Source of the DNA: Clostridia bacterium
Lineage (GTDB): Bacteria > Bacillota > Clostridia > Oscillospirales > Acutalibacteraceae
Length of the DNA: 63,764 nt
NCBI GenBank assembly: GCA_017554405.1
Contig: JAFZIK010000039.1
Location: 1 to 63,764, forward strand
Reading direction: 5' to 3'
The notes under the pieces: model-generated
The model's input: only the letters and a program-made list of their open reading frames with translations
The model's database searches: none
What the model was told of the DNA's origin: nothing
In this document: positions 48,805 through 57,166 of the stretch, piece by piece
Numbering within the stretch: the first letter of the stretch is position 1
Layout: every line of letters starts with the position of its first letter
Program-made: the position numbers and the translations under genes

Positions 48805-49662
48805 TTATATTTCTTCTTTTTCTTCAATTTCTTCCGTTTCCGCCTTTTTTTTGCCGCGCGATATGATTTTTACTTCCTTGCGGTTGGTCTTATAGGGGAT
48901 GCCGTCCTCCCGCTTTGGCTTAACCATCAGGTTGCCGGTTATGAGGTTTGCGTCTACTACCGTGCCAAGCTCGCCTTCGTGCTTAACGGTGGAGCCGATC
49001 GGGGGAGTTATCTTCATAAGTTCCTCGTAAGCATCCTGCTCGTATTTGAGACAGCACATAAGTCTGCCGCAGCTTCCGGATATCTTGGTGGGATTAAGCG
49101 AGAGCCCCTGCTCCTTTGCCATTTTTATGGATACCGGCTCGAAATCGTTTAAAAACTGTTTGCAGCAGTAAGGTCTGCCGCAAACGCCCAGCCCCCCGAG
49201 CATACGCGCTTCATCGCGCACCCCGATCTGGTGAAGCTCTATGCGGGCGTGGAACTGCGCAACAAGGTCCTTTACAAGATCCCTGAAGTCAACGCGGCCT
49301 TCCGCCGTAAAGAAAAATGTTATCTTGGCGGCGTCGAAAGAATATTCAACGCTTATGAGCTTCATCTGCAGGTTATGCTCGGATATTTTGCGTTCGCAGA
49401 TAGCAAAGGCTTCCTTTTCCTTTTGCCGGTTTTCCTCCACCTTGGCGAAATCCTTTTCGCTCGCGATCCTTAAAACCTTTTTAAGCTCTTTAACTATGCT
49501 TTCCTCGGCTACCGGGTGAACGCCGGCGCTTACGGTGCCAATGCTCAGTCCGCCTGCCGATTCAACAATAACGGTATCGCCCGTCTTTATTTCAAGATCG
49601 CCGGGGTCAAAATAATAACTGCGCCCGGTATCCTTGAATTTTACCGATATAACGTTTACCAT
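48805..49662 (-). CDS. ricT: PSP1/YaaT-family protein RicT
   Basis: A 285-residue protein with the PSP1 domain and the conserved cysteine sets CGRPYCCKQF (about 160-169) and CGRLMCCLKYE (about 198-208). In Bacillus subtilis RicT with RicA and RicF forms a [4Fe-4S] complex that aids mRNA maturation by RNase Y and affects sporulation and competence. The C-terminus is a charged K/E tail. It is the last gene of a trpS-holB-ricT set; ricT beside holB is conserved in Firmicutes. Confidence 0.93.
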   Translation of the reverse strand: MVNVISVKFKDTGRSYYFDPGDLEIKTGDTVIVESAGGLSIGTVSAGVHPVAEESIVKELKKVLRIASEKDFAKVEENRQKEKEAFAICERKISEHNLQMKLISVEYSFDAAKITFFFTAEGRVDFRDLVKDLVAQFHARIELHQIGVRDEARMLGGLGVCGRPYCCKQFLNDFEPVSIKMAKEQGLSLNPTKISGSCGRLMCCLKYEQDAYEELMKITPPIGSTVKHEGELGTVVDANLITGNLMVKPKREDGIPYKTNRKEVKIISRGKKKAETEEIEEKEEI

Positions 49663-49667
49663 AAAAA

Positions 49668-50591
49668 TTACCTTTCTGTCATAGCCGCCGCCGAAAGGGC
49701 GGTAAGCAATAACGATAGATTTGCGTTTGATTTTAAGAGCACTTTGTGCTCCTGAACCGTGTTATAAAGCCGTTCATACCGCCGCACCAGCGTTGCGGAG
49801 GAACTGTCTTTTATCAGCGAGACCAGAATGACCTCGAGCGCGCCGTAAAACGCGGCGGTCTTAACGCGATCCTTTTCAAGCGGGAATAAAAGCTTCAGCA
49901 TTTCATACTGGTTGCCGCCCTTGAGTATTGAAATAAACTCTTTCGCCGTGTCTTCGGCGGCGCTCGCCGATTTTTTCTTAAGTATATTGAGCGCTAAGCC
50001 GATACTGCCGCCGGAACTTCTGTAAGCGCTTAGGATCTCCTCGCGGTCGCGCTTTGAAACCGAACAGATACAGTCTGCCGCGGTCTGCTCGTCGGGTGAG
50101 GCGAGTATCAGCACCGAACAGCGGGAAATAACCGTTTGCAGCAGCATTGCGCGCGAGCGGCAGGTAAGAACGAAGACCACCGTTTCGGGCGGCTCCTCAA
50201 GTATTTTTAAAAGGGCGTTCTGCGCCTGCACGGTAAGCAGCTCGGCGTTATCTATAAGAAAAACGCGTTTTGCCGCTTTTTGCGGGACTATCGCCGCCGA
50301 GGTCACTATATCGCGCACCTGATCCACCGAAACAGTCTTCCGGTCCTTTATCGGTTCCACCGATTCCATATCGGGGTGATTGCCGCTTTCAAAAAGGCGG
50401 CATCCCGCGCAGTTTTCGCAGGGGCGTTCCTCGCCTTCGCAGAGTATCGCTTTGCATAAATACCGTGCGAGGGTGGTCTTGCCGAGGCCTTCTTCACCCT
50501 CTATCAGAACGGCGTGGGGTATCTTGCCCGATATCAGCATATTATCTATGGCGCCGCGGACGCGGTCGTTGCCAACAAGCGGGAATCTCAT
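49668..50591 (-). CDS. holB: DNA polymerase III delta' subunit
   Basis: A 307-residue clamp-loader subunit. Walker A is EGEEGLGKTTLAR near residue 32, the four-cysteine zinc module (C52 ERPCENCAGC) is near 52-65, and an SRC-like SRCSVL is near 155. It loads the beta clamp at replication forks. It lies between trpS (four-base overlap) and ricT (five-base gap). Length is normal. Confidence 0.92.
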   Translation of the reverse strand: MRFPLVGNDRVRGAIDNMLISGKIPHAVLIEGEEGLGKTTLARYLCKAILCEGEERPCENCAGCRLFESGNHPDMESVEPIKDRKTVSVDQVRDIVTSAAIVPQKAAKRVFLIDNAELLTVQAQNALLKILEEPPETVVFVLTCRSRAMLLQTVISRCSVLILASPDEQTAADCICSVSKRDREEILSAYRSSGGSIGLALNILKKKSASAAEDTAKEFISILKGGNQYEMLKLLFPLEKDRVKTAAFYGALEVILVSLIKDSSSATLVRRYERLYNTVQEHKVLLKSNANLSLLLTALSAAAMTER

Positions 50592-51580
50592 AAAACAAAT
50601 CCCATCTTTTTCATAGCTTTAAAGCAGGTTTTTCTGGCTATCGCCTCTGCCTTGCGGTCGCCCTCGCGGAATATGCGCTCAAGCTCCGCCTTATCGGTGA
50701 TGATCTTTTCGTAGCGCTCTTTTATCGGCGCCAACTCATCGGCTACCGCTTCGCCTACGGCAAGCTTGAAATCGCCGTAACCACGACCTTCGAACTCGCG
50801 TTCAACGTCGGCAACAGACTTGCCGGTAACGGCGGAATAGATCGTTATAAGGTTTGAAACGCCCGGTTTATCTTCGGAAAAGCGGACTTCCGAGCCGCTG
50901 TCGGTCACGGCGCGTTTGAATTTTCTTATAACGGTATCGCGGTCGTCAAGTATAGCAACGAACGCGTTTACGTTTTCATCGGATTTGGACATTTTCTTTT
51001 CGGGGTCCTGAAGCGACATAACGCGGGCTCCCACCGTGGGTATATACGGCTCGGGGACCTTTAATACCTCGCCGTAAACGCGGTTGAAGCGCATGGCGAT
51101 ATCGCGGGCTATTTCAAGGTGCTGTTTCTGATCGGCGCCTACCGGGACGAAATCCGGCATATAAAGCAGAATATCCGCCGCCATAAGCACGGGGTAGGCA
51201 AAAAGGCCCACGTTAATATTATCCGCGTGCTGTGCCGACTTTGCCTTGAACTGGGTCATGCGGGAAAGCTCGCCGAACTGGGTGCAGCTTGAAAGCAGCC
51301 ACGCAAGGGTGGTATGCTCCGGCAAATGCGACTGGATAAACAGCGTGGACTTTTCCGGGTCAAGCCCGAGAGCCAGCATAAGGGCATAGGTCGAGTATAT
51401 CTGACCCTTGAACTTTTGCGGATCCTGCCGCACGGTTATCGCGTGCAGATCGGCAACGGCATAGGTGCAGTCAAATTCATCCTGCATATAAAGCCAGTTT
51501 TTAAGTGCGCCGAGATAATTGCCGAGGGTAAGCATACCGCTCGGTTGTATACAGCTTAAAACTCTTTTTTTATCACTCAT
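50588..51580 (-). CDS. trpS: Tryptophanyl-tRNA synthetase
   Basis: A 330-residue class I synthetase. The HIGH-equivalent is in PSGMLTLGNYLGAL (about 13-26), the pocket segment ends in AYPVLMAADILLY (about 128-140), and KMSKS is in KKMSKSDEN (about 197-205). It charges tRNA-Trp. The stop overlaps the holB start, so both are translated together. There is no T-box-like leader upstream. Confidence 0.96.
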   Translation of the reverse strand: MSDKKRVLSCIQPSGMLTLGNYLGALKNWLYMQDEFDCTYAVADLHAITVRQDPQKFKGQIYSTYALMLALGLDPEKSTLFIQSHLPEHTTLAWLLSSCTQFGELSRMTQFKAKSAQHADNINVGLFAYPVLMAADILLYMPDFVPVGADQKQHLEIARDIAMRFNRVYGEVLKVPEPYIPTVGARVMSLQDPEKKMSKSDENVNAFVAILDDRDTVIRKFKRAVTDSGSEVRFSEDKPGVSNLITIYSAVTGKSVADVEREFEGRGYGDFKLAVGEAVADELAPIKERYEKIITDKAELERIFREGDRKAEAIARKTCFKAMKKMGFVL

Positions 51581-51597
51581 GATATTTACACCTTAAG

Positions 51598-52173
51598 TTA
51601 TTTTTTTATTAGGAACGCCAGCAACGCCAACAGCTGCAGTATTGCGGCGATAATGATTATGTATAGCGGCTTTATCCCGCCAAAGGAAAGCGTTATGCAA
51701 AGGCAGAGCGACCAGATAAGCAGCGATACGCTTAAAAACACGTGGGTCCGCCGCCACCATATAGCGCTGAAAACTATCGAAACGATCGCGCTTGCCGGCA
51801 AGGCGTATATAAACGCGAGCCAGGATCTCAGACCCTCGGCGGCGGTTTGCAAAAGGAAAAAAACTATCGCGGCGATCAGCCATACAACGCCTACTGATAA
51901 AAAGGTGATGATCGCCTTGTTGCGGGTTATAAGTATCCTGCGTTTGTATTTATCGGCGATAAGGTCGCTTACGCTTACGCCCAATATGTTTGCTATCTGC
52001 GCCGTGACTTCAAGGTCTGGCAGACCTTCGCCGCGCTCCCATTTTGAAACCGATTTATCCGAATAGTTAAGCTCGGTAGCCAGCTCCATCTGCGTTTTGC
52101 GCGCCGCCTTACGGTAAAATGCGAGGTTGCGGGCAAAATTCATCCGTATATTTGCGGGTGTAACTTCGGTCAT
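51598..52173 (-). CDS. XRE-family regulator with membrane domain
   Basis: A 191-residue protein. Residues about 12-68 form a helix-turn-helix (KTQMELATELNYSDKSVSKW), and four hydrophobic segments follow (about 88-108, 116-134, 145-160, 166-188). Such membrane-anchored XRE proteins are common in Clostridia; the signal is unknown. It starts four bases after the SLOG gene on the same strand and ends 17 bases before trpS. Confidence 0.85.
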   Translation of the reverse strand: MTEVTPANIRMNFARNLAFYRKAARKTQMELATELNYSDKSVSKWERGEGLPDLEVTAQIANILGVSVSDLIADKYKRRILITRNKAIITFLSVGVVWLIAAIVFFLLQTAAEGLRSWLAFIYALPASAIVSIVFSAIWWRRTHVFLSVSLLIWSLCLCITLSFGGIKPLYIIIIAAILQLLALLAFLIKK

Positions 52174-52177
52174 ATTA

Positions 52178-52696
52178 TCACTCCGTATAAAGGTTTATGA
52201 TTTTCCGGGAGATCGATCTCGCGTAATCGAGCGTGTTTTTTGTGCCTCCCGGATTTCCGCTGAACCAGGTAAGCACCAGATCGCTGTTATTTACCATAAA
52301 ACGGTTGCGATCCTGGTAACAACCCGTATAATAATCGTTTGAAATGAGTATCAGGTTATCGGCGGAAAGAACTACGCGGTTATACCGCGCGCGCCATTCG
52401 GGCGGATACTTTTGCGCCTGCGCGAGGAACGGAACGGCGCAAATCAGCCGAACAGAACGGTCCGCCGCCGCGTCAGAAGCGGCTAAAACGCACTCCGCCG
52501 CAATTATATCAAAGCCCATCGCCATACCGGAATAAAAGGTATCAAAGCCCGCCTGTATCAGCTCGGTGATCTTGCCCATAAGGCGGTTTTCAAAGTCTAT
52601 GTAACGCGGGTCGGAACGCTCAAGCGAAAAGGGGAACTTCTGCGGTCTGTAACCCGTAAAACAACAACTTAAAGATCTATCTTCCAACCGTCTCAC
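52178..52696 (-). CDS. SLOG/YpsA-family protein (DUF1273-like)
   Basis: A 172-residue Rossmann-like protein with CCFTGYRPQKFPF (about 11-23), the glycine-rich FYSGMAMGFDIIAAE (about 54-68) and SGNPGGTKNTLDYA (about 145-158) of the YpsA/SLOG group, thought to bind nucleotide-derived ligands such as ADP-ribose. YpsA affects cell division and stress in Bacillus; the exact reaction is not known. It is the first gene before the XRE membrane protein. Confidence 0.88.
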   Translation of the reverse strand: MRRLEDRSLSCCFTGYRPQKFPFSLERSDPRYIDFENRLMGKITELIQAGFDTFYSGMAMGFDIIAAECVLAASDAAADRSVRLICAVPFLAQAQKYPPEWRARYNRVVLSADNLILISNDYYTGCYQDRNRFMVNNSDLVLTWFSGNPGGTKNTLDYARSISRKIINLYTE

Positions 52697-52744
52697 CGCC
52701 GCATATATTTTATCATTTTATGCGGCGGCTGTCAAGAAAAAAGC

Positions 52745-52774
52745 CGCGCTCTACCGGCAGTAGACCGCGTTTTT
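52745..52774. terminator. Bidirectional terminator between the SLOG and sleB genes
   Basis: CGCG-c-TCTAC (52745-52754) pairs with GTAGA-c-CGCG (52760-52769) with one internal mismatch. T-run 52770-52774 on the plus strand, and an A-run at about 52737-52742 gives T's on the minus strand for the sleB transcript. Confidence 0.7.
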
Positions 52775-52800
52775 GCCTTCTCTACCGAATAAGCGGACCC

Positions 52801-53448
52801 CTATTTGCAGAAAACGTGATTGCCTATGGCGGTAATCACCGGGCGCGAGCGTATCCAGGTGCTTGTTGCGGTTTTCGGGTTATAATAATATATGGCGCCG
52901 CCGCTCGGGTCAAGCCCGTTCAACGCGTCGCGCGCGGCGTTATACGCGCTGGAGGATACCGCTTGATAGAACTGACCGTCGTTAAGGCAGGAAAACGCCC
53001 CGTTCTGATAAATTACGCCCGATATCGTATCGGGGAAAGAGGGGTGCTCCACCCGGTTCAGTATCACCGCGCCTACCGCCACCTGTCCTAAATACGGCTC
53101 GCCGCGCGATTCGGCGGATATTATTCTTGCCAGCAGGTTATAATCGTTTGATGAATAACCGGCGCTGCTTGAGCTTCCCGATATGCCGAGCGCTTTAAGC
53201 GTTTTAGGCCCCACTATGCCGTCCACGGTAAGCCCGTTCGCCTTTTGAAAGCTTTTTACCGCCGCCAGCGTTTTTGAGCCGAATATGCCGTCCACCTTAC
53301 CGGTATAATAGCCCTTGTTTTTAAGGGCGCTTTGTATTGCGCTTACCTCGTCTCCCACCGACCCCATGCGCGAAAGCGCCGCCACCGACATACAAAAAAG
53401 GCAGGAAACGGTAAGAGCGATTATTATTATTTTAAAAAATCTGTTCAC
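52801..53448 (-). CDS. sleB: Spore cortex-lytic enzyme SleB-like
   Basis: A 215-residue exported protein. Signal peptide about 1-24; a peptidoglycan-binding domain follows (about 31-90, GSVGDEVSAIQSAL and VDGIFGSKT), then the SleB/CwlJ lytic transglycosylase domain (about 104-215) with the catalytic-region AESRGEPYLGQVAVGAV. It degrades cortex at spore germination. No YpeB gene accompanies it here. It supports a spore-forming host. Confidence 0.92.
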   Translation of the reverse strand: MNRFFKIIIIALTVSCLFCMSVAALSRMGSVGDEVSAIQSALKNKGYYTGKVDGIFGSKTLAAVKSFQKANGLTVDGIVGPKTLKALGISGSSSSAGYSSNDYNLLARIISAESRGEPYLGQVAVGAVILNRVEHPSFPDTISGVIYQNGAFSCLNDGQFYQAVSSSAYNAARDALNGLDPSGGAIYYYNPKTATSTWIRSRPVITAIGNHVFCK

Positions 53449-53552
53449 AGTATCACCTTCGCTTTTATTGTTCCCCGTTTTTTTAAAAAAATGCCTTAGG
53501 TGAAGCCGGAGTATCCCTTAAAACAATAAACGGCAAAAAGCGCCCCGCGGGT

Positions 53553-53585
53553 TTGACAAATTAAACGCCGCCGCCGTTATATAAT
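53553..53585 (+). promoter_or_regulatory. spoIIE promoter with 21-bp spacer (Spo0A-type)
   Basis: TTGACA at 53553-53558 and TATAAT at 53580-53585 are both perfect but are 21 bases apart. In Bacillus subtilis the spoIIE and spoIIG promoters have this long spacing and need phosphorylated Spo0A. The reverse of TTTGACA is TGTCAAA, one base from the 0A box TGTCGAA, overlapping the -35 as in Bacillus. Confidence 0.75.
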
Positions 53586-53618
53586 CTAATAAACCATATA
53601 TAAACGGCGGTGTGAAGA

Positions 53619-55922
53619 ATGAAGGAAGTTAAAGCTTTATCGGCAGGCGGAAAAATAGGCAGGGCGGATATCACGGCGGCGGTAATATATCACGCGCTAT
53701 CGGCGGTATTGGGATTCATACTCTGCCGCACCGTGTTTTTTGAAAAATATACTCCGTTCGGCGTCGCCTTTGCGGCGGGGTGTCCTTCGGCGTATTTGCC
53801 GGGCGCCGCCGCCGGAGTGTTTTTGGGTTATCTGCTATCGCTTTCAAGCGTTACCGGTTTCCGTTACGTTGTTGCCGCGTTTGCGGTTTTCAGCATTAGA
53901 TTTATCCTGTCATTTTATAAAAAACTGGATCGAAGCCCGCCCTTTGCGGGGCTTATATCCTTCCTTTCGGTGGCGCTTACCGGAGCGGCGACGCTCAGCG
54001 GTATTAAGGCGGACCTTTTGTTTCTCGCTCTTGAAGCGGTGGTATGCGCCGTATCCTCCGCGGTGATATGCAGGGTATCATCCTTTATTAACCGGATATA
54101 TAAAGGGCTTACCGGCGAGGAACTCGGTTGCCTGCTTATAGTTATAAGTATGGTGCTTTCGGGTATCTACGGCATATCGGCATTCGGTATAAATTTAAGC
54201 GTTATAGTGGCGGTGGCTCTTATACTTTCGGTATCAAAATACGGCGGGACCCTTGCGGGAACGGTTGGGGCGATATCGGTATCAACTCTGTTTTTCTTTG
54301 CGGGGCAGAATACCGATATCTGCTTTGCTTTTACCGTTTGCGCCCTTGCCGCGGGGCTTGTTGCCTCATACGGCAAATACGTTCAGCTTTGCGCGTTTTT
54401 TGTGTGCGGCGCGGTCTTCGCGGTGATTTGGGGACCCGCCGCAAAATCGGCGGCTTTTATCGCCGAGATAATACTCGGCTGTATCGCCTTCGCGTTTATC
54501 CCCAAAAACGCAGGGATATATCTCGGCAAAATATTTACCTGTTTCCCGGATATCAGCGTGAATAACGATCTTAATCTTGCGGTGACCATGCGCCTTAGTG
54601 AAGCCGCGGCGGGTATAAAGGACGTAAAACTTACGGTCGATGAGGTGGCCGCACGCCTTGAGGGTATAAACACGCCCGGTTTTCAGAGCGTTCTCGGCAG
54701 GATCGAGGGCGAGGCGTGCGCCGGCTGTAAAATGCGAAACCATTGCTGGCAGGCACAGCGCGAGGGCACCCTTAACGCCGTTTTTTCGGTCATAAAGCAG
54801 ATAAAAGCAGAGGGCGCCGCCGGGCAAAAAAGCCTGCCGGAGGATTTTAAGGGCAGATGTATCAGATCGGAAAAATTCCAAAACGCCGTAAACAAAAACT
54901 ATTTAAAATATGCTTCGGTCGTGGCGGCAAACAGCAGAATTAGCGCCATAAGGCAGGCGGTCACCGATCAGTTTGAGGGCGTTGCAGGTATGCTCGATGA
55001 ACTGGCGGATGAATATTCATCCGATTGGAGGTTTGATAATTCGGCGGCGGTCACCGCGGTAACGGCGCTTAAAAACATCGGAGTTTGCGCCGATCAGTGC
55101 AGTGCTCCGGTCGATAAATACGGGCGTATGAAGATAAACTTAAGGCTCATAAAATCAAGCGATACAGTTCTCAATAAAAGGGATATAATGCGGGTCATAT
55201 CGCTTGCCTGCGAGCGCGATTTTGCGCCGCCGGTAATAAAAAAAGCCTCGGGCGAGACCTTTATAAGCATAAGCGAACGACCCTGCCTTAAGGTGGATAT
55301 CGGCATTTGCCAGAAAAGCGCCGGTGACGGCGAGCTTTGCGGGGACGCCTACAGCTCGTTTTTTGACGGTAAGGGGCATTTTATAATGATCCTCAGCGAC
55401 GGTATGGGCACCGGCGGCAGGGCGGCGGTCGATTCGGCAATGGCGGCTGGGCTTATGGGCAGACTTATAAAATCCGGCTTCGGATTCGATTGCGCGCTGA
55501 GGATCCTCAACTGCTCGATGCTGTTTAAATCCGCCGATGAATCGCTTGCCACTATGGATATAGCAAGCATCGATCTTCATACCGGCAACGTGGAGCTTTA
55601 TAAAGCGGGCGCCGCGCCCACTGTCGTGCGCCGGCAAAGGCGAACGGGTAAGGCGGTCAGCACCTCGATGCCCATAGGTATCCTTTCGGACGTATCGTTC
55701 GACCGCGCGGGCATAAAGCTTTTCGCGGGAGATATAATCGTTCTTATTTCGGACGGCGCCGCCTTTGACGGCACCGATTGGATACGCGATGAACTCGAGC
55801 GTTTTTCCTCCGGGAGCGCGCAGGAGCTAGCCGATAGACTTTGCCTTTGCGCCGCCCGCCGCCGAAGCGACGGGCATACCGATGATATCACGGTAATGGC
55901 GGCGGTAATATCAAAAACGTAA
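53619..55922 (+). CDS. spoIIE: Stage II sporulation protein E (SpoIIE phosphatase)
   Basis: A 767-residue protein. The N-terminal region (about 20-310) holds around ten membrane segments, a central cytoplasmic region (about 315-545) contains CAGCKMRNHCW, and a PP2C phosphatase domain (about 550-767) has DGMGTGG, FDCALRILNCSM and DGHTDDIT. It dephosphorylates the anti-anti-sigma factor SpoIIAA to activate SigF in the forespore. The ATG at 53619 has GGCGGTG at 53605-53611. It is monocistronic, with a Spo0A-type promoter and a strong terminator. Confidence 0.95.
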   Translation: MKEVKALSAGGKIGRADITAAVIYHALSAVLGFILCRTVFFEKYTPFGVAFAAGCPSAYLPGAAAGVFLGYLLSLSSVTGFRYVVAAFAVFSIRFILSFYKKLDRSPPFAGLISFLSVALTGAATLSGIKADLLFLALEAVVCAVSSAVICRVSSFINRIYKGLTGEELGCLLIVISMVLSGIYGISAFGINLSVIVAVALILSVSKYGGTLAGTVGAISVSTLFFFAGQNTDICFAFTVCALAAGLVASYGKYVQLCAFFVCGAVFAVIWGPAAKSAAFIAEIILGCIAFAFIPKNAGIYLGKIFTCFPDISVNNDLNLAVTMRLSEAAAGIKDVKLTVDEVAARLEGINTPGFQSVLGRIEGEACAGCKMRNHCWQAQREGTLNAVFSVIKQIKAEGAAGQKSLPEDFKGRCIRSEKFQNAVNKNYLKYASVVAANSRISAIRQAVTDQFEGVAGMLDELADEYSSDWRFDNSAAVTAVTALKNIGVCADQCSAPVDKYGRMKINLRLIKSSDTVLNKRDIMRVISLACERDFAPPVIKKASGETFISISERPCLKVDIGICQKSAGDGELCGDAYSSFFDGKGHFIMILSDGMGTGGRAAVDSAMAAGLMGRLIKSGFGFDCALRILNCSMLFKSADESLATMDIASIDLHTGNVELYKAGAAPTVVRRQRRTGKAVSTSMPIGILSDVSFDRAGIKLFAGDIIVLISDGAAFDGTDWIRDELERFSSGSAQELADRLCLCAARRRSDGHTDDITVMAAVISKT

Positions 55923-55938
55923 AAAACCGTAAAAAATT

Positions 55939-55974
55939 CTGCGGATGTCCCGAAAAAGGGGCATCCGCAGTTTT
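55939..55974 (+). terminator. Terminator of spoIIE
   Basis: 13-bp stem CTGCGGATGTCCC (55939-55951) with GGGGCATCCGCAG (55958-55970, one G-T pair), loop GAAAAA, then TTTT. Confidence 0.88.
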
Positions 55975-56038
55975 ATACTTGAATATATCGCTTTTAAATG
56001 TTAGAATAATAAACGAATAAATACAAGGGGAGATAAAG

Positions 56039-57166
56039 ATGTCTGCCGTAAGGATACTTCACTGCGCCGATATCCATATCGGCGCCGCAGAGACCGGCAT
56101 AGGCGAAAAAAGCCAGTCGCGCCGGCTTGAAGCACTGCTTACCTTTGAAAAAATAATAGGGCTTGCAAAGGAAAACCGCGTGGATATCATCCTGATAGCG
56201 GGCGATCTGTTTTGCTCAAATACCGTTCCCGCGCAAATGGCGGCAAGGGTTTTCGAGTGCATAGGAAGCGTTCCCGAAATCAAGGTGGTCTTCGCCGCCG
56301 GAAATCACGACCCCTTAAACGCCGAATCGCCGTTTAAAAAACAGAGTTTGCCGAAGAACCTCTACGTTTTGCCCGAAAACGATTCCTTTTTCTACTTTGA
56401 AGACCTTAACGCAAAGGTCTGCGGAAGGTCGTTTTCCGAGGTATATCTTAAGGGTGAGCGGCGTTTTGCCGCGGATGTTTCGGATGATACGGTAAACGTC
56501 ATGTGCCAGCACGGCGAGGTAACAAGCGACGCCGGGTCCGATTACAACGCCATAACAGGCGAGTTTATAGATAACAGCGGTATGGATTATATCGCGCTCG
56601 GGCATATCCATAAGCGTTCGAAGATACAAAGGCGCGGCAGCACTTCTTTTGCATACTGCGGCTGTCCCGAAGGGCTCGGCTTTGACGAGCTCGGCGATAA
56701 GGGCGTTTACATAGGCGAAGTGGATAAGGGAAGCGCCGATATGCGCTTTTACAAAACCTCGATACGAAACCACGAAAATGTGAGCGTAGACGTTTCGGAC
56801 TGTTCTGATAATCCCGCCGCGGCCCAAAAGATAACAGCGTTCCTTTCGGAAAAATACGGAGCCGGTTTTGAGGATAACCTTTATAAGATAGTGCTTACCG
56901 GCAGTGTGGCGGACGGATGCTGGTTTGACCCCGCCGAGATAGCGGGCAGGCTTATGCAAACGGTCTATTTTGCCAAAGTTAAGGATGAAACCGGCGTTTT
57001 TGAAGACCTTGATACCCTCAAAGGCGAGAATTCGCTTAAAGGCATTTTCGTTCAAAAAATGCTCGCCCTTATAGCCGAAAAGCCGGAGGAGGCGGATAAG
57101 ATCCGCGCCGCGCTCAACATAGGCTTAAAGGCGTTTTCATCGGAGGTGGGCTATAATGAGGATTAA
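56039..57166 (+). CDS. SbcD/YhaO-like DNA repair exonuclease
   Basis: A 375-residue calcineurin-like metallo-phosphoesterase. Metal-site motifs are in order: CADIHIG (about 9-15), AGDLF (about 55-59), AGNHD (about 85-89), CQHGE (about 160-164) and ALGHIHK (about 186-192). It probably works with the SMC-like ATPase encoded next, as YhaO with YhaN or SbcD with SbcC, processing DNA ends. The ATG follows GGGGAG at 56027-56032. The last 11 bases overlap the partner gene. Confidence 0.9.
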   Translation: MSAVRILHCADIHIGAAETGIGEKSQSRRLEALLTFEKIIGLAKENRVDIILIAGDLFCSNTVPAQMAARVFECIGSVPEIKVVFAAGNHDPLNAESPFKKQSLPKNLYVLPENDSFFYFEDLNAKVCGRSFSEVYLKGERRFAADVSDDTVNVMCQHGEVTSDAGSDYNAITGEFIDNSGMDYIALGHIHKRSKIQRRGSTSFAYCGCPEGLGFDELGDKGVYIGEVDKGSADMRFYKTSIRNHENVSVDVSDCSDNPAAAQKITAFLSEKYGAGFEDNLYKIVLTGSVADGCWFDPAEIAGRLMQTVYFAKVKDETGVFEDLDTLKGENSLKGIFVQKMLALIAEKPEEADKIRAALNIGLKAFSSEVGYNED

